Source: Halarcobacter anaerophilus (GTDB lineage Bacteria; Campylobacterota; Campylobacteria; Campylobacterales; Arcobacteraceae). From it: a DNA stretch of 64,000 nt. The translations under genes were made by a program, and so were the position numbers. The stretch is from assembly GCF_006459125.1 (NCBI RefSeq), contig NZ_CP041070.1:2046001-2110000 (forward strand), read 5' to 3'. Within the stretch, counting starts at the first letter, position 1, and every line of letters begins with the position of its first letter. The notes beneath the pieces were generated by a model. That model saw nothing but the letters and a program-made list of their open reading frames with translations, did no database searches and was not told where the DNA came from. Of this stretch, positions 1-8,786 are shown in pieces.

Positions 1-315
1 TTTTTGGGAACCTAAAAAAGACAAAGCGGGAGCAAGTAAAGTATAAGAGGATAAATCTATCTTAGAGATTATTAAATTCGTAAGTTCTTTTGTCCCACCT
101 TCTATTTTACCTATATTTGAAGTAGAAGAATGAATAATAATATCACTATTTAAGGTAAATTTATTTAATAGATTATCCACTTCTTTAAGTGAAATTAAAA
201 CTCTTTTTTTTCGTTCACGATGTTTTCTTAGCTTATTTTTTTCTACTTTATCATCTATTTTTTTCTTTAAAAAATTTGGTAAATACTGTTTTATTTGTTT
301 AACTAATATTCTCAT
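1..315 (-). CDS. AAC(3)-family N-acetyltransferase, 3' part missing (window edge)
   Basis: The frame opens with ATG at 315 and runs 105 codons to the window edge without a stop, so only the N-terminal part is present. After a basic, lysine-rich start (about 40 residues) it reads DIIIHSSTSNIG then EGG and LLAPALSFLG. This matches the first strand and acetyl-CoA-binding start of the aminoglycoside 3-N-acetyltransferase (AAC(3)) fold. Family members inside polysaccharide clusters are usually thought to acetylate sugar amino groups rather than antibiotics; that role is inferred from context. It follows the GT4 gene by 9 bases on the same strand and is the last visible gene of the O-antigen operon. 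The basic N-terminal extension is longer than in typical AAC(3) enzymes. Confidence 0.72.
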   Translation of the reverse strand, partial: MRILVKQIKQYLPNFLKKKIDDKVEKNKLRKHRERKKRVLISLKEVDNLLNKFTLNSDIIIHSSTSNIGKIEGGTKELTNLIISKIDLSSYTLLAPALSFLGSQK

Positions 316-324
316 ATAATTATA

Positions 325-1416
325 CTACTTCATAATTTTTTCAAATTTTTCTTTTAATAATCTAGACACATTATTTGCTTCATATTGATTTGCTTTTTTT
401 ATTGCATTTTGTTTCATAATAACTTTTTTTTCTTCATTAAGATTATAATATTTAAAAATTTTTTCATAAATATCTTTTATATCCCCCACTCTTACTAAAA
501 ATCCTTCTTTCTCATCTTCCAGATAAGAAGGTACTCCTGCTATATTTGAACCAATGACAGGTACACCACATGACATAGCTTCCAGTCCTACAAGACCTAA
601 ACTTTCATCTTCTCTTTTTGTGGGGAAGATATATAAATCAAGTAAATTAAAAACTTCTGAAAGTTCAATTTGAGTAAGCTTTTTATATCTTTTAATATTT
701 TCTTTTACTGTTAGTGTGGACAGTTCTTGCTCAAATTGTTTTTCATGTTGTCCTGTTCCTACAATTATAATTTGTATATCTTTATCAATTTCTTTTTTAA
801 ATTTTTCAGTTGCTTGCAAAAATTCATGCCATCCTTTATTATTATTAATATGAGAGACATAACCTATTGTAAATAGTTCTTTTAAATTATGTTTTTTTCT
901 TAAACTTTTCTTATTTTGAGGGTAGAAAATTTTTGTATTTATGCCCCCTGATGGATATATATAAATTTTATCTTCAGATATATTAGGAAATTTATTTATT
1001 AATTTGTTTTTAAAATACTTTGATGGGATTATAACTAAATCTATTTTATTTAAAACTTTTTTTTGTAATTTGAATGTAAAAGTAGATATGCCTAATAAGT
1101 CAGTACCATGAATATTTACTACTATTTTCTTATTTAATAACCTTAATAAATATATCATAGGAACAGAATAAAATCCAAAAAAATGAATATATGCAACATC
1201 GAATTTTTTAAATATCACGTTGCAAAAAAATGAAAGGTACAATCTGATATAGTTAATGATTTTTTTAAACTTATTTTCTGTTCTTCCATATATACTACTT
1301 TGTGCTACAAATTCTACATTTTGTTTTTCTAAAAGTTCTTTTGTATTTTTAATAAAAACACCATATGATGGATATGTTTTAGATGGATACATATTACTTA
1401 TAAGTAAAATTTTCAT
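325..1416 (-). CDS. GT4-family glycosyltransferase
   Basis: 363 residues, the normal length for a GT-B fold retaining glycosyltransferase of family GT4. The N-terminal Rossmann half begins MKILLISNMYPS and carries an acceptor-side HGTDLL motif near residue 103. The C-terminal half has GYVSHINNNKGW (start of the donor domain) and the EX7E signature in EDESLGLVGLEAMSCG, followed by GVPVIGSNIAGVPS, which binds the sugar nucleotide. It probably adds one sugar of the O-unit on the cytoplasmic face of the inner membrane; donor and acceptor cannot be told from sequence. Its ATG directly abuts the TAA of the C5-epimerase-like gene, so the two are translationally linked. Confidence 0.88.
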   Translation of the reverse strand: MKILLISNMYPSKTYPSYGVFIKNTKELLEKQNVEFVAQSSIYGRTENKFKKIINYIRLYLSFFCNVIFKKFDVAYIHFFGFYSVPMIYLLRLLNKKIVVNIHGTDLLGISTFTFKLQKKVLNKIDLVIIPSKYFKNKLINKFPNISEDKIYIYPSGGINTKIFYPQNKKSLRKKHNLKELFTIGYVSHINNNKGWHEFLQATEKFKKEIDKDIQIIIVGTGQHEKQFEQELSTLTVKENIKRYKKLTQIELSEVFNLLDLYIFPTKREDESLGLVGLEAMSCGVPVIGSNIAGVPSYLEDEKEGFLVRVGDIKDIYEKIFKYYNLNEEKKVIMKQNAIKKANQYEANNVSRLLKEKFEKIMK

Positions 1417-2802
1417 TTATTCACTTTTATAGTTTAAAATATTTGATAAAATATTAATTTCATGATTCATATCATAATAAAAATTAAGCTCTCTTATTGC
1501 TAATACTTTTCCATGTTTGTATGATTTAAAATTTATTATTACACTATTTATATTTTTATTTTTTAAAGCTAATGTCGAAATTCCAAATCGTTGAACATTT
1601 GCAATGTGATGCCTTGTTTTATGTATTTGCTTATCTAATAATTTGAAGTTTAATTTTATTTTTTCATTATCTGCTAAAACTGCATATAAATCCATATTCT
1701 CATAATCTAAATCTGCCCCTGTAGTTACGATGGTAAACCCATTTAATTTTCGTACAAATCTATTAAAGGACACCTTTAATTTAGTTGGGAATTTATATGT
1801 ACTCCAGTATTTTCCATAAGTCCAAATAGAATCATCCAAGTTATCCGTACCGTAATTTTTAGGTTCTATTGTATTTGTTGCTTTAATATTTTTTATTCTT
1901 TTTTGTAAACCATAATTCAAAGTATCTCCAAAATCTTGCTGAAGGAATTTATGCGCGTAAGACTTAAAATATTCATCTCCTGTTACTGTATATACCCATA
2001 ATAACTGTGCAATATGGAGGTGATGATATTTCCATCCTGTTGCTGATGCTATAGTATGAAGTTTGACATTTTCAGACATACTATAATAGGAATTAAATCC
2101 AGCATCGAAAGATGAAATATGTTCTTTTAATGCCGTAATACCATCCTCAAATAAAATCTTTGCTTTTTCATTTTTTGTGTATTTATAGTAGTCATAAAGT
2201 CCAGCCAAAGCAAAAATAAATCCATTTAAAACATGTTTTTGAGGAGTTGTTGGATATTCTTCAAACCAAATATTATTTCCCCAATTACTTGAAATTCCAC
2301 CATCAACAGTACTTATTTCAAATGAATTTAAAACTTTTTTTGCAATATCTAAATATCTTTTATTTTTCGTTAATCCATAAGCTTCTATCATAACAGATAA
2401 GCCAAATCCTTGAGACATCGCACTGATCCATCTAGATGGCAAGTTATAAGAACTCTCTCTAAGATTATCTTCACAATACCATCCCCCCCATTTTCCATTA
2501 TCAGTAAAATTATTTAGATGCCATTGTGCAAGTTTTAAAAAATATTTTTTACTATTTTCATTGTTTGTTTCATAATAATTTTTATAATAATGTAAAGCAA
2601 CTTGTGAAATATTTATTGGATAATATATATTTCTGCCTTTAAATTTCAATAATGGTATACCTTTAGAATCTTCATTTTGTTTTGCATATTTTGCAACATT
2701 GCTATTTACTAAAGCATAAGGTTTAGGATAATTGAATTTTGAGTAATAATATATAACTATTCCTAATACTAGGATAAAAAATAAAATAAATATTTTTTTC
2801 AT
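1417..2802 (-). CDS. D-glucuronyl C5-epimerase-like protein, membrane anchored
   Basis: 461 residues. An N-terminal hydrophobic segment (residues 3-20) with few following charges looks like an uncleaved signal anchor, placing the rest in the periplasm. The body is an alpha/alpha-barrel rich in aromatic residues. WISAMSQGFGLSVM (about 125-138) and WFEEYPTTP with NGFIFALAGLYDYY (about 179-206) match the C-terminal domain of heparan glucuronyl C5-epimerases. In animals that family flips GlcA to IdoA in the finished polymer. A periplasmic bacterial version could do the same on the exported polysaccharide. It sits between the Wzy-like gene and a GT4, adjacent to both without spacer. UDP-GlcA is available from Ugd in the same cluster. 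The exact substrate is inferred; a lyase or hydrolase of the same fold is the main alternative. Confidence 0.75.
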   Translation of the reverse strand: MKKIFILFFILVLGIVIYYYSKFNYPKPYALVNSNVAKYAKQNEDSKGIPLLKFKGRNIYYPINISQVALHYYKNYYETNNENSKKYFLKLAQWHLNNFTDNGKWGGWYCEDNLRESSYNLPSRWISAMSQGFGLSVMIEAYGLTKNKRYLDIAKKVLNSFEISTVDGGISSNWGNNIWFEEYPTTPQKHVLNGFIFALAGLYDYYKYTKNEKAKILFEDGITALKEHISSFDAGFNSYYSMSENVKLHTIASATGWKYHHLHIAQLLWVYTVTGDEYFKSYAHKFLQQDFGDTLNYGLQKRIKNIKATNTIEPKNYGTDNLDDSIWTYGKYWSTYKFPTKLKVSFNRFVRKLNGFTIVTTGADLDYENMDLYAVLADNEKIKLNFKLLDKQIHKTRHHIANVQRFGISTLALKNKNINSVIINFKSYKHGKVLAIRELNFYYDMNHEINILSNILNYKSE

Positions 2803-4035
2803 TTAAACTTTTCCTTCTCTTAAATTTATCATTGAAAATAAAATTGCTATTAGAAATCCAGCTGTACCAGAGGTTAGGATATGTCCAGCTGTAGAACTAA
2901 TGGCAATCAATAAAAGTATCATAAATATGAGATATTTTGCATATTTATTATTTTTATTAAAAATATTTTTATAAAATAACCAAAATAAAAAAGATATTAT
3001 AATTAATACCCCAAAAATACCATATGACATTAGAAAATCAATAATATCTATCTCAACCATTTTATTTTCAGAAATAAATATAAACCATGATTGGCTGCTA
3101 CCAAAAAAATTTTGCATTATATTGTATTTATCAAAAAAAATATTTATTGCTTCTTCTGCCCAAATATTACGATGGCTAAATATTATTGTAATTAAATCCA
3201 ATTTCCCATATGCATATGATAATCTATCAAATAAGTTAGATACAAATAAAGCATAATACATAGTTAATAATGCTATTAAAGGAAGGAATAAAAAAATAAT
3301 AACACTAAAAATAAAATCTTTTTTATTTATTTTTAGATTTTTTATTCTTTCCAAGGCTTTAATAAAAGGGAAAACAAAAGTTATCAAAATAGAGGCTAAT
3401 ATTGATACTTTAGATGTTAATAATGCTCCCATTCCCATCATCAAAACGCCAATAATCAAAAAATAAAGATACTCTTTTTTCTCTATAAAATACATTTGTA
3501 AGATTGCACCACTTATGATGATAGCTGCACCTATCTCATTTCCTGCATATATTAACCCTCTAGTTCCTATTGAAGCATCACCATGTCCATACATAGGGTA
3601 ACCAAAATCTAAAAAACCAAATAAAAAGTTTATTAATAAAAATATAAAAGAATATTTTGCTATTTTGATAACTAAATTAAATTTGTTTTGTTTTATTAGT
3701 ATTGAAAAAAATAAATAAAATATAACGATTGAAAAAAATTTTATTAACCAATCTAAACCTTTGATTCCGAGTATTACATCTTCCAAAATAAAGAAATGAA
3801 TAACAAAATAAAATAAAATTATTCCTAATATAATTAAAACTTTATTTAACATCTCTTTAAAATTCACTAAATAAAAAATAGTCAAAATTAAAATAAAACT
3901 TTTTAATAGTAGAGATATTGATAAATAATTGTTTCTTATTAGATAGCCATTTATCATATCTATTAATATAAAATATGAAAATAGTATAATTAATAATTTT
4001 TCAAGATAATTTAAAATTTGATTTTTTTTTACCAT
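2803..4035 (-). CDS. Wzy-like O-antigen polymerase
   Basis: 410 residues, almost wholly hydrophobic, with roughly ten to twelve membrane segments and one larger periplasmic loop (about residues 265-320) before the last helices. This is the layout of the Wzy/WaaL superfamily. Sequence alone does not separate polymerase from ligase. The polymerase role is chosen because the gene lies among Wzx, Wzz and glycosyltransferases of the same cluster, while a better WaaL candidate lies at 32.6-34.0 kb beside core genes. The ATG follows one base after the stop of a short-chain dehydrogenase fragment, and the stop abuts the next gene's ATG, so it is within a tight operon. Confidence 0.75.
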   Translation of the reverse strand: MVKKNQILNYLEKLLIILFSYFILIDMINGYLIRNNYLSISLLLKSFILILTIFYLVNFKEMLNKVLIILGIILFYFVIHFFILEDVILGIKGLDWLIKFFSIVIFYLFFSILIKQNKFNLVIKIAKYSFIFLLINFLFGFLDFGYPMYGHGDASIGTRGLIYAGNEIGAAIIISGAILQMYFIEKKEYLYFLIIGVLMMGMGALLTSKVSILASILITFVFPFIKALERIKNLKINKKDFIFSVIIFLFLPLIALLTMYYALFVSNLFDRLSYAYGKLDLITIIFSHRNIWAEEAINIFFDKYNIMQNFFGSSQSWFIFISENKMVEIDIIDFLMSYGIFGVLIIISFLFWLFYKNIFNKNNKYAKYLIFMILLLIAISSTAGHILTSGTAGFLIAILFSMINLREGKV

Positions 4036-4036
4036 T

Positions 4037-4162
4037 CTAAAGAGATTTCATCCTTTCAAACTTTCCACCATTTATATTTATAATTTCATTATTTATATAA
4101 CCTTTATCTTGAAACAATAAAAAATAAATTGTTTCTACCACTTTTTTATTTGATAAATGTTT
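4037..4162 (-). pseudogene. 3' remnant of a short-chain dehydrogenase/reductase
   Basis: A 41-codon open frame with no start codon ends at TAG (4037-4039), one base before the Wzy-like ATG. It reads VVETIYFLLFQDKGYINN then EIININGGKF. This is the typical C-terminal end of classical short-chain dehydrogenases (the FL-x(3)-D-x-x-YI(N/T)G-x(3)-V-N-GG pattern). A TGA at 4163-4165 stops the frame upstream, and no SDR Rossmann or YxxxK segment exists between here and the GT25 gene. I read it as the scar of a deleted gene at an O-antigen cassette junction. The match is by eye. Confidence 0.65.
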
Positions 4163-4195
4163 TCACATTAAAAAATATAAACCCCTAAAATTAAT

Positions 4196-5011
4196 TTATC
4201 CAAATTTTTTATTCTTTCTATTTCTATTATAAATATTTTTATAACCTAAAAATTCATAAAAATATTTATTTGACATATTAATCAATTTGACAAATACCTT
4301 TCTTATAAAATTGATTAAATTGATTTTAGTATTCTTTAATTTTCTATCACACTCTATGTTACTATCTCTAAGTTCTATAGGGTGATGTAAAATATTAGCT
4401 GCATAAACCTTCGTATTTAATTGCGGTAAAATTTTATTCCATTCATCTGCTACAGCAATATTTTTTTTATATAATTCTAGTAAACTTATTGCTGTTTGTT
4501 TATCAATTGCATAGCAGCATGCTCTCCATAAATGTTTTATTGAAAAAGAGGTTAATAAATATAAACCTTTATTATTAACTTCATGCCCCAATATATATTG
4601 AATTGACTTTCTTCCATCCATTCCCCCACAATGAAAGAAAAAATTCTTCCCTACATACTTTTTCGTAAAATCTCTTATTTTTTGAATATCAGCATCACTA
4701 CCTAGAATGTCATCTTCGAGAATTAATGCATACTTATAATCAGAATAGATAAAAGTATTCAAAGCCTTCTCGTGACTCATTAAACAACCTAATTCACTAG
4801 GAGTAATCAATTTACCTGTGTTTTCAAAAAATTTAATTAATTTTGAATAATACTCTTGTGTCATTAAATTTTTGCCATATATTGCCTCAACATAGTTCAT
4901 TTTAGTAAATTCTTGAGGAAAAAAATTTAACATTTTTTCTCTTCTTTGTTCATCTTTTTTTAATGATATGTAATATATCCCTAATAAATCATCATCCATT
5001 ATATATTTCAT
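4196..5011 (-). CDS. GT25-family glycosyltransferase (LPS galactosyltransferase type)
   Basis: 271 residues. The N-terminal GIYYISLKKDEQRREKM is the family GT25 signature (an N-L-x-R-x-x-R-R region). It is followed by TPSELGCLMSHEKAL and YALILEDDI, whose EDD is the metal/nucleotide-binding acidic triplet. The family includes LgtB/LpsA-type galactosyl- and glucosyltransferases that build LOS or O-units on the cytoplasmic side of the membrane. Its ATG overlaps the TGA of the pyruvyl transferase by four bases, so the two are translationally coupled. The gene immediately downstream on this strand is the SDR remnant, so this gene may mark one edge of an exchanged cassette. The sugar specificity is unknown. 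Confidence 0.88.
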   Translation of the reverse strand: MKYIMDDDLLGIYYISLKKDEQRREKMLNFFPQEFTKMNYVEAIYGKNLMTQEYYSKLIKFFENTGKLITPSELGCLMSHEKALNTFIYSDYKYALILEDDILGSDADIQKIRDFTKKYVGKNFFFHCGGMDGRKSIQYILGHEVNNKGLYLLTSFSIKHLWRACCYAIDKQTAISLLELYKKNIAVADEWNKILPQLNTKVYAANILHHPIELRDSNIECDRKLKNTKINLINFIRKVFVKLINMSNKYFYEFLGYKNIYNRNRKNKKFG

Positions 5012-6123
5012 CCTAACTTCAAATTATCAATTAAAAAATTTTTTGATATATTTTTATAATTATCAAGTATTTTATTCACTTTCACCCAATTAATATTTTC
5101 TTGAATTATTTTTTCATTTATATCTTCACTCTTTAAAACTAGCCTATCTTCCAATTCAAACATTTTAAGTAAAGAATTAAATCTTGCCATTCCTCTTTTT
5201 TTATTACCATAAACTAAAAATGGTTTATTAAATAAAATTGAAAATACACATCCATGAAAAGAATCTGTTACTACATATTTTGCATCATCAAAGCCTTTTA
5301 TCCATGAAGTCACCGTAGGATAAATTTGCTCTTCAAGTTTCGCATTCGACTTATTTGATTTTACATTTACATTATATGACTTTAAACCAAATTTAGAAGC
5401 TACAATATTTTCAAGATACTGTTTTTCTTCATCGTTATCTAAAAAATAAGATAATAATCCTCCTTTAAAATTAGGCTCATTTTCTTGCTTAACAATTTTT
5501 CTATAATCTTCTATTTCTAAAAGCATAGTTGGATCAAGTACATGTAAGGCTTTCACTTCAAAATTTTCTTTACAAAGAATTACACCACTATCTTCTCTAA
5601 CAGAAATTGATTTAAATTTTGATATATCTTTTTTAAATTTTTTAGTTTGCTCATTTGTATATTCCCATTTTTCTAGACCAAAAGAGGCAGCATACGAAAG
5701 TAAAATAGCTTTTGGATTCTCAACAAAATCTAAAAATGCTTGATTTATATATTTATACATTGTTGGACGCCAAACTTGATCGCTACCTACAATGTAAGCA
5801 TCAAATTGATTTTTATATTTTTTAAAATCACTAACTGAATATATTGGTTCTGTTTTAGGAACTATATAATTTTCTGAAAAATATTTAGTATTTTTTTCAA
5901 TTATTTGTTTATACCTTTCGTTCTTCCATTTAGTTGTAATATAAGAAAGAATAAACTTCTTAAAATATTTTTTTAAAAAAGTTATACAATCATTGTTTTT
6001 GGGTTGGACAAAAAGGAGTTTAGGTTCATGCCCAAGTTTTTTTAATATTTGCATTAAAGCATATGCCTGTAAATATCCTCCATAATTATTATTAAAAGTC
6101 ATTGTCAAAATAGCTATTTTCAT
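5008..6123 (-). CDS. Polysaccharide pyruvyl transferase family protein
   Basis: 371 residues. It starts MKIAILTMTFNNNYGGYLQAYAL, the usual opening of the polysaccharide pyruvyl transferase family. YIVGSDQVWRP (about residue 115) and VTDSFHGCVFSILFNKPFLV (about residue 285) are the two characteristic blocks of this GT-B-like fold. The family moves a pyruvyl group from phosphoenolpyruvate to a sugar hydroxyl pair, giving a charged ketal. It is cytoplasmic. It lies 4 bases after the FrhB-like fusion gene, a pairing also common in other phyla's glycan clusters. Whether it makes a pyruvate ketal or acts as a plain glycosyltransferase cannot be decided from sequence. Confidence 0.88.
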   Translation of the reverse strand: MKIAILTMTFNNNYGGYLQAYALMQILKKLGHEPKLLFVQPKNNDCITFLKKYFKKFILSYITTKWKNERYKQIIEKNTKYFSENYIVPKTEPIYSVSDFKKYKNQFDAYIVGSDQVWRPTMYKYINQAFLDFVENPKAILLSYAASFGLEKWEYTNEQTKKFKKDISKFKSISVREDSGVILCKENFEVKALHVLDPTMLLEIEDYRKIVKQENEPNFKGGLLSYFLDNDEEKQYLENIVASKFGLKSYNVNVKSNKSNAKLEEQIYPTVTSWIKGFDDAKYVVTDSFHGCVFSILFNKPFLVYGNKKRGMARFNSLLKMFELEDRLVLKSEDINEKIIQENINWVKVNKILDNYKNISKNFLIDNLKLG

Positions 6124-6127
6124 ATTT

Positions 6128-7945
6128 CTATACCTTCCATTTCACATCTTTTTTTATAACTTTTGCTGGTATTCCAGCTACAATACTACCAGCGGGAACA
6201 TCCTTTGTTACTATTGAACCAGCTGCAATAATAGCTCCATTTCCAATAGTTACTCCCTTTAATATCATTGCACGATTTCCTATCCATACATGATTGCCTA
6301 TAGTTATCGGTTTAGCTATTTGATAACCAGGTGATTCTATATTATGCCCATCATAATCCCTAATAACTACATCTCTTGATATAGTACAACCTTCCCCAAT
6401 AATAATTTTTGTAGCACATGTTATTTCAACACCTTCATTTATAAATCCGCCATTTAAAACTAAATGCCCATTTTCAATAACTCTTATATAGCTCCCCGCA
6501 TATATATAAAATTTTCCATTTATTTCAAGTTTTCCCCTTTCTTCTATTAGCATTCTTGTTTCTATATTCGAAGATTTTACTTGTTTTTTCCCTATTATTA
6601 GTTTATTTTTTAATAATACTTGTGCTTTATTATTAAGTTGAATTTTCGAATTTCTAAAAACTATAAATTTTAATTGACCTTTTTCCCCCACTTTTGAAGA
6701 TAAGAAGTTATAATAAAAAATTTGCCACCAACTTATAGGTGATACACCAATTTGTTTTATCAAACCAAAAACACTTTTCAACATTTTTAGTTTCTTTTTT
6801 ATTTTATTTTCTAATGTAGGCATTGGAAAATATTTTTTGGCTATTTCATCAAAAGGATATTTATCTAAATCTTCATAAAAAGCCTTTCTTTCTTCCCTAT
6901 TTATAAGTTTTTTTGTATCATAATAAATTGCAGAATTTCCTGGCTCTGCCTCTTTTAAAGTAAACTCTTTTGAGACAATAGCATCACCCAAAGATTCATA
7001 ATACTCTTTCCCTTTATCAGAATTTATCATTATCAAAGAAGTACCTAAATCTTGATCCATAGATTTATCTACATTTTCTATACCCCAAAAATCCGCAAGT
7101 GTAATATCTGCTGGTCTAGGAAAACCTCTAAATTGGCAACTATAACAAGCTTCCATAGTAAAAAGTTCAGTTTGTAAATATCCCACAAAAAAAGGATCAT
7201 GGTATCTATCTGCAACATATGATTTTCCATTTTCAAAATCAACTCTCATAGAAAACTTGTGCCAACCTGTTGTTTTATCTTTTGCTTTTATTTTTTTTGC
7301 TTTGGATTTATATTTATTTTCAAGCCATTCTATATATTTTTGAAATACTTTTATGGAATTTACAGATTTACATATAAAATCACATGTAATTAGATTTTCA
7401 TAATCTTTTTTCAAAAAAGTATATAAACCACTTATTTGGCAAGGTGCGCCACAAACTAGAACTTTTTCACCTGCCTTTAGTTGTTTTTTCACCTCTGGAA
7501 AAAGTTGATCTGTTAGACTAAAAATATATTTTGAACTTCTAATTTCATCTAACTTATTTCTATCATTTGTTAATATATGAGAAACACTATAGTCTTCATT
7601 GTAAACAGCTCCACCAACATAACCATTTTGATCAAACATTTTAAAAGCTAGTTCTGAAAAAATACCTCCTGAAGTACTATCAACTCTTACTTCATGATTT
7701 TTACTATATGAAGCATAAACTAAAGGTTTGTCATATCTTTGAGGTTCTTTTTTCCTCATTTCAAATTCAGGTATATAAGGACACACTTTTTCACATTTAT
7801 CACAATCTACACAAGTATCCATGTTTACTTGAGGAAATAAAAATCCTTCTTGATCTTGATGCATAGTAATGCACTCATCAATAGGACATGCAACAGTACA
7901 TGTATTACAACCATTGCAAAGTGCTTTATCTGTTATGTTTATCAT
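6128..7945 (-). CDS. Ferredoxin-FrhB-like protein fused to hexapeptide O-acetyltransferase
   Basis: 605 residues in two functional halves. Residues 1-60 hold two 4Fe-4S motifs: cysteines at about 10, 13, 16, 20 and 45, 48, 51, 55. Residues about 75-370 match the FrhB (coenzyme F420 hydrogenase beta subunit) family, with [23 protein letters not shown] and [23 protein letters not shown] linker follows, then a left-handed beta-helix acetyltransferase of the WcaF/maltose acetyltransferase type (about 425-603). That part ends in [21 protein letters not shown], with a likely catalytic His in DYDGHN. The organism group is not known to make F420, so the first half probably uses flavin and Fe-S to reduce or modify a sugar nucleotide. 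The second half would acetylate it. Role inferred from the neighbouring pyruvyl transferase. Confidence 0.87.
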   Translation of the reverse strand: MINITDKALCNGCNTCTVACPIDECITMHQDQEGFLFPQVNMDTCVDCDKCEKVCPYIPEFEMRKKEPQRYDKPLVYASYSKNHEVRVDSTSGGIFSELAFKMFDQNGYVGGAVYNEDYSVSHILTNDRNKLDEIRSSKYIFSLTDQLFPEVKKQLKAGEKVLVCGAPCQISGLYTFLKKDYENLITCDFICKSVNSIKVFQKYIEWLENKYKSKAKKIKAKDKTTGWHKFSMRVDFENGKSYVADRYHDPFFVGYLQTELFTMEACYSCQFRGFPRPADITLADFWGIENVDKSMDQDLGTSLIMINSDKGKEYYESLGDAIVSKEFTLKEAEPGNSAIYYDTKKLINREERKAFYEDLDKYPFDEIAKKYFPMPTLENKIKKKLKMLKSVFGLIKQIGVSPISWWQIFYYNFLSSKVGEKGQLKFIVFRNSKIQLNNKAQVLLKNKLIIGKKQVKSSNIETRMLIEERGKLEINGKFYIYAGSYIRVIENGHLVLNGGFINEGVEITCATKIIIGEGCTISRDVVIRDYDGHNIESPGYQIAKPITIGNHVWIGNRAMILKGVTIGNGAIIAAGSIVTKDVPAGSIVAGIPAKVIKKDVKWKV

Positions 7946-7949
7946 TTCA

Positions 7950-8786
7950 TCAAACTTTATAATAATCTACAGTATCAGGATTATAACGAACTCTATAATC
8001 TTCATTAAGATTGTTTATTTGCTCAACTTCATCACTTGTTAATTTAAAATCAAATATATCTATATTCTCAATAATTCTATTTTTTGTGCCTGATTTTGGT
8101 ATTGTAACTATTTTATTTTCAATATTCCATCTTAATATTATTTGTGGAACCGTTTTATTATATTTTTTGGAAAGATTAACTAAAAGTGGATTTTCTATTA
8201 ATTTAGGATCCATTCTTGCAACAGGAGAATATGATTCAATTTGGATCCCTTTTGATTTACAATAATCTCTTAATGGCTCTTGTGTTAATAAAGGATGAAG
8301 TTCTATTTGATTAATTGCTGGAACTATTTCTGCTTCTTTAAGAAGCTTTTCTAAATGATGCTTATGAAAATTACAAACACCAATAGCACCTACGAGACCT
8401 TCTTTATAAAGGACTTCCATCTGTTTCCATGAGGCGATATAAGTATCAGGATTTGGCCAATGCATTAAATATAAATCTACATAATTAACACCTAGTCTAT
8501 CCATACTTTCTTTTAATGCTTTTCGAACATTTCCTTTTCTTTGATCAGAATTTCCTAATTTTGTAGTGATAAACAATTTTTGGTTATTGAATAAATTTAT
8601 TAATTTCAATGATCTTCCTATCCATTTCTCATTTCCATAAGAACGACTAGTATCAATACTAATATATCCATTATTTTGGGCTATCCAAATACTTTTTAAT
8701 AATTTTAATCTATTTAATGGATATGTTCCTAGTCCTAGCATTGGCATTTTCAGGCCATTATTTAATGTAATAAATTCCAAATTCAT
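7950..8786 (-). CDS. Aldo/keto reductase
   Basis: 278 residues, an AKR-family (beta/alpha)8 barrel. It starts with the family's [15 protein letters not shown]. The catalytic tetrad is readable: Asp in [10 protein letters not shown], the Tyr five residues on, Lys in FITTKLG and His in [13 protein letters not shown]-binding [13 protein letters not shown] lies near the C-terminus. It reduces a carbonyl with NADPH in the cytoplasm; in this setting a keto-sugar intermediate is a reasonable but unproven substrate. It overlaps the end of the flippase gene by four bases (ATGA) and ends 4 bases before the FrhB fusion gene, so it is in the same transcript. Confidence 0.9.
   Translation of the reverse strand: MNLEFITLNNGLKMPMLGLGTYPLNRLKLLKSIWIAQNNGYISIDTSRSYGNEKWIGRSLKLINLFNNQKLFITTKLGNSDQRKGNVRKALKESMDRLGVNYVDLYLMHWPNPDTYIASWKQMEVLYKEGLVGAIGVCNFHKHHLEKLLKEAEIVPAINQIELHPLLTQEPLRDYCKSKGIQIESYSPVARMDPKLIENPLLVNLSKKYNKTVPQIILRWNIENKIVTIPKSGTKNRIIENIDIFDFKLTSDEVEQINNLNEDYRVRYNPDTVDYYKV

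Noticed and set aside
1-315. Aminoglycoside resistance gene
   Set aside because: Only the N-terminal fold is visible and context is glycan synthesis, so resistance cannot be claimed.
6128-7945. Evidence for coenzyme F420 metabolism
   Set aside because: FrhB-like domains occur widely in glycan clusters without F420. No F420 biosynthesis gene is in the window.
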